NCBI RefSeq assembly: GCF_022836495.1
Contig: NZ_BQXM01000021.1
Location: 1 to 64,000, forward strand
Length of the DNA stretch: 64,000 bases
Direction: 5' to 3'
Origin: Desulforhabdus sp. TSK
GTDB taxonomy: Bacteria; Desulfobacterota; Syntrophobacteria; Syntrophobacterales; Syntrophobacteraceae
The position numbers and the translations under genes are program-made. The notes beneath the pieces were generated by a model. That model saw only the letters and a program-made list of their open reading frames with translations, searched no databases and was not told the origin of the DNA. Within the stretch, counting starts at the first letter, position 1. Each line of letters opens with the position of its first letter. Positions 62,495-64,000 of this stretch are shown in pieces.

Positions 62495-63153
62495 ACCTTA
62501 TCCTGCTCACACTCTGAGCCGCCACGGCTGCAGAAAGAGCATGCCGCTTTGTTCGCCCACAGCACGGCCAGGGCTTTGGCGGGTTCCTTGTTGATGCATC
62601 GAAAACTGTGGCTGACGTCCGATTCAATGTAAATGGCATCCCCGGTGTTCAGTACTTCAATGCGGTCTACCGTCCGAAACTCCAGGGTTCCCTCCAGCAC
62701 ATAGATGAATTCTTCGCCATCATGGCTTGTAAAGACCATTTCATCGGATTCCTGGACAGGAAATTCGATGAGATACGGATCCATCTTCTTGTGGGCTTTT
62801 TTCGTCTCCAAGGAAAAATACGTATATCCGACCTCACCTTTTTCCTGGTGAGGGCGTTTTTCGATGCGCCGACTTTCTGCCTGTCGGGTTATGGCGATCT
62901 TGTCGTTGTCGATCTCATCCTCGAAGAAATAATTCATGCCGACATCCAATCCTCTGGCCAGCTTGAGCAATGTCGCGACGGGGGGCACCACGTGGTTGTT
63001 TTCGATCTGGGAGAGGAATGGCTTTGAAAGGCCTGTCTTGGAGGCGAGATCTTGCAGTGTGTAACGATTTTTCTGCCGGAGCTCACGCACCTTGTTTCCT
63101 ATCTTGAAGGCCCTAACAGCTAAATTGATGTCCATATCAACATTCTGTGTCAT
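62491..63153 (-). CDS. XRE-family transcription regulator with cupin domain
   Basis: A 220-residue protein with an N-terminal helix-turn-helix (YTLQDLASKTGLSKPFLSQI, about residues 31-50) and a C-terminal cupin domain (about residues 120-195) with GEEFIYVLEGTLEFRT and DAIYIESDVSHSFRC, which could bind a small ligand or metal. Regulators of this form often control amine or amino acid metabolism genes. Here it is translationally coupled to the MgtC-like gene. An ATG a few codons downstream (MDINLAV) is an alternative start. Confidence 0.85.
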   Translation of the reverse strand: MTQNVDMDINLAVRAFKIGNKVRELRQKNRYTLQDLASKTGLSKPFLSQIENNHVVPPVATLLKLARGLDVGMNYFFEDEIDNDKIAITRQAESRRIEKRPHQEKGEVGYTYFSLETKKAHKKMDPYLIEFPVQESDEMVFTSHDGEEFIYVLEGTLEFRTVDRIEVLNTGDAIYIESDVSHSFRCINKEPAKALAVLWANKAACSFCSRGGSECEQDKV

Positions 63154-63676
63154 GTCATCTCCTCAGAGCCCGTGAGATCAGCTTCCGACAAGTATTCTGC
63201 CTCATGATATCCACGTTTACCTACGCTAAATTTTGACTCTTGTAAACTATGTTTTCTAATACAAAAAGAGAAATAACCGCTGAGCGCCCCGTACAAGGAG
63301 AATCCATTGGAAGGGCTATCGATGGCCCCAGCCTTGGAAGGCACGCGTTTTCATCGGTGGAGCGGCATGCACAACGGCAATACCGCAGAAGAGGCTCCTG
63401 TTGGAGTTGCACGGGAGGTTGAGGCGAGCCGAAGGCTGGATGGATGAGGGAATCGACGGGCTGGAAGAGAGATACCCCAAATATACCTGTCTGAACGGCA
63501 CTGGACGAAACCTGTGGACTGTGCCAGGGGGCTCGCCCGGCAATGTTGTTGAATGAACCAACTTTCGTCACTCCGGCGAAAGCCGGAATCCAGGAAAATA
63601 GAGACATTCTGGACCCCGGTTTCCAACGGGGTGACGTGAATTCAACAGCATTGGCTCGCCCGGTGCCGGATGTGCA
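63154..63676. other. Intergenic region with a dispersed repeat copy
   Basis: These 523 bases have no supportable gene. They contain the second copy of the dispersed repeat (63558-63656). The left end should contain the promoter of the regulator gene on the minus strand; the AT-rich patch at 63230-63280 is a candidate. Confidence 0.55.
63558..63656. repeat. Dispersed repeat, copy 2 (about 99 bases)
   Basis: It matches 26961-27058 in the same orientation with a few substitutions and one extra base, including the hairpin TTCGTCACTCCGGCGAAAGC and the CAGGAAAATA middle. It lies 20 bases downstream of the nitroreductase stop. Confidence 0.85.
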
Positions 63677-64000
63677 TCAGTACCTGTCGTAGTGGGTGAA
63701 CTCGCTGACCTCTCTGCGCTTGGGGGCGCCGGTTCCCTTGGCGGGATACCCTGTGGGGATAAGGCTCACCAGTTCGATCCCCTCCGGGATTTGAAGGACT
63801 GCTTTCGCTTTGTCGTGATCGAACAACCCCGCGATGACCGTCCCCAACCCCAGGGCGTGGGCCGTCAAGCAGAGGCTCTGGGTGGCAAGACCCACATCAT
63901 ACATGAACCAGTCGCCGAACTTGGTGGTGACTTCTCCCTTGTAATATCCTGACGACTGCAGTTTGCCGCATATGCCTATGACGATGGGTACCTCAACAAT
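63677..64000 (-). CDS. Nitroreductase family protein, N-terminus outside the window
   Basis: The frame is open to base 64000, so only the last 107 residues are visible. These include DVGLATQSLCLTAHALGLGT, EGIELVSLIPTGYPA and a C-terminal REVSEFTHYDRY, all typical of the FMN-binding nitroreductase family (NfsA/NfsB/FRP-like), which transfers hydride from NAD(P)H. The segment upstream (IVEVPIVIGICGK) fits the core strand of the fold. Substrate is unknown. Confidence 0.8.
   Translation of the reverse strand: MVEVPIVIGICGKLQSSGYYKGEVTTKFGDWFMYDVGLATQSLCLTAHALGLGTVIAGLFDHDKAKAVLQIPEGIELVSLIPTGYPAKGTGAPKRREVSEFTHYDRY

Noticed and set aside
1-64000. CRISPR arrays, rRNA or tRNA genes, prophage genes
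   Set aside because: I saw no regularly spaced direct repeats, no conserved RNA gene segments and no phage structural or integrase genes in the window.

Overview
This 64 kb window looks like chromosome from an anaerobic, syntrophic or sulfate-reducing member of the former Deltaproteobacteria (Desulfobacterota, Syntrophobacter-like). The pointers are selenocysteine-containing Hdr/Mvh-type redox proteins, a ferredoxin-dependent 2-oxoacid oxidoreductase, an HAO-like octaheme cytochrome, polyhydroxyalkanoate (PHA) genes with a PhaR regulator, and Gram-negative lipopolysaccharide (LPS) genes. This is inferred from gene content; no rRNA or tRNA gene was seen.

Layout. Positions 1-1517 hold the end of an IS4-type transposase beside what looks like a gene remnant. 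Positions 1634-4438 (minus) form a three-gene, AT-rich module for polyprenyl-phosphate-sugar synthesis and transfer. Positions 4625-14993 (minus) are an LPS block: two family 2 glycosyltransferases, O-antigen ligase, WaaC, an LpxL-type acyltransferase, MsbA and WaaF, with a solute-binding protein and PaaK at its head. Positions 15255-18619 hold another polyprenol-type glycosyltransferase, an ArnT-like transferase and a PAP2 phosphatase.

Positions 18964-26879 are a PHA region with two different synthases (PhaE-PhaC and a longer PhaC with a small partner), PhaJ, two phasin-like proteins and PhaR. Positions 27243-31805 carry a universal stress protein with a tiny zinc-ribbon-like partner, an MFS transporter and the octaheme cytochrome. 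Positions 32147-39355 pair a PspA protein with an integral membrane protein of about 2150 residues.

Positions 39882-51869 (minus) are the standout. This is a cluster of HdrA, HdrCB, MvhD and NfnB/GltD-like subunits in which four genes are interrupted by an in-frame UGA. Each UGA lies exactly where the family has a cysteine, and each is followed by a hairpin suited to a bacterial SECIS element. The four genes are best read as selenoproteins, not pseudogenes. Two HdrA systems (one fused gene, one split into two genes of the same summed length) and two MvhD paralogs with selenocysteine at different cluster-ligand positions suggest duplicated electron-bifurcating modules.

Positions 52399-54585 (plus) encode an aminotransferase and a SPOR-domain protein. 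Positions 54839-58958 (minus) encode KorDABC, SurE and a small cysteine-rich protein. The right end has HMG-CoA lyase, a lipoprotein, dodecin, MgtC/SapB, an XRE-cupin regulator and a partial nitroreductase. Together the genes describe an anaerobe that handles acyl-CoA, 2-oxoacid and aromatic-acid carbon, moves low-potential electrons through ferredoxin and Hdr complexes, stores carbon as PHA, and decorates its LPS.
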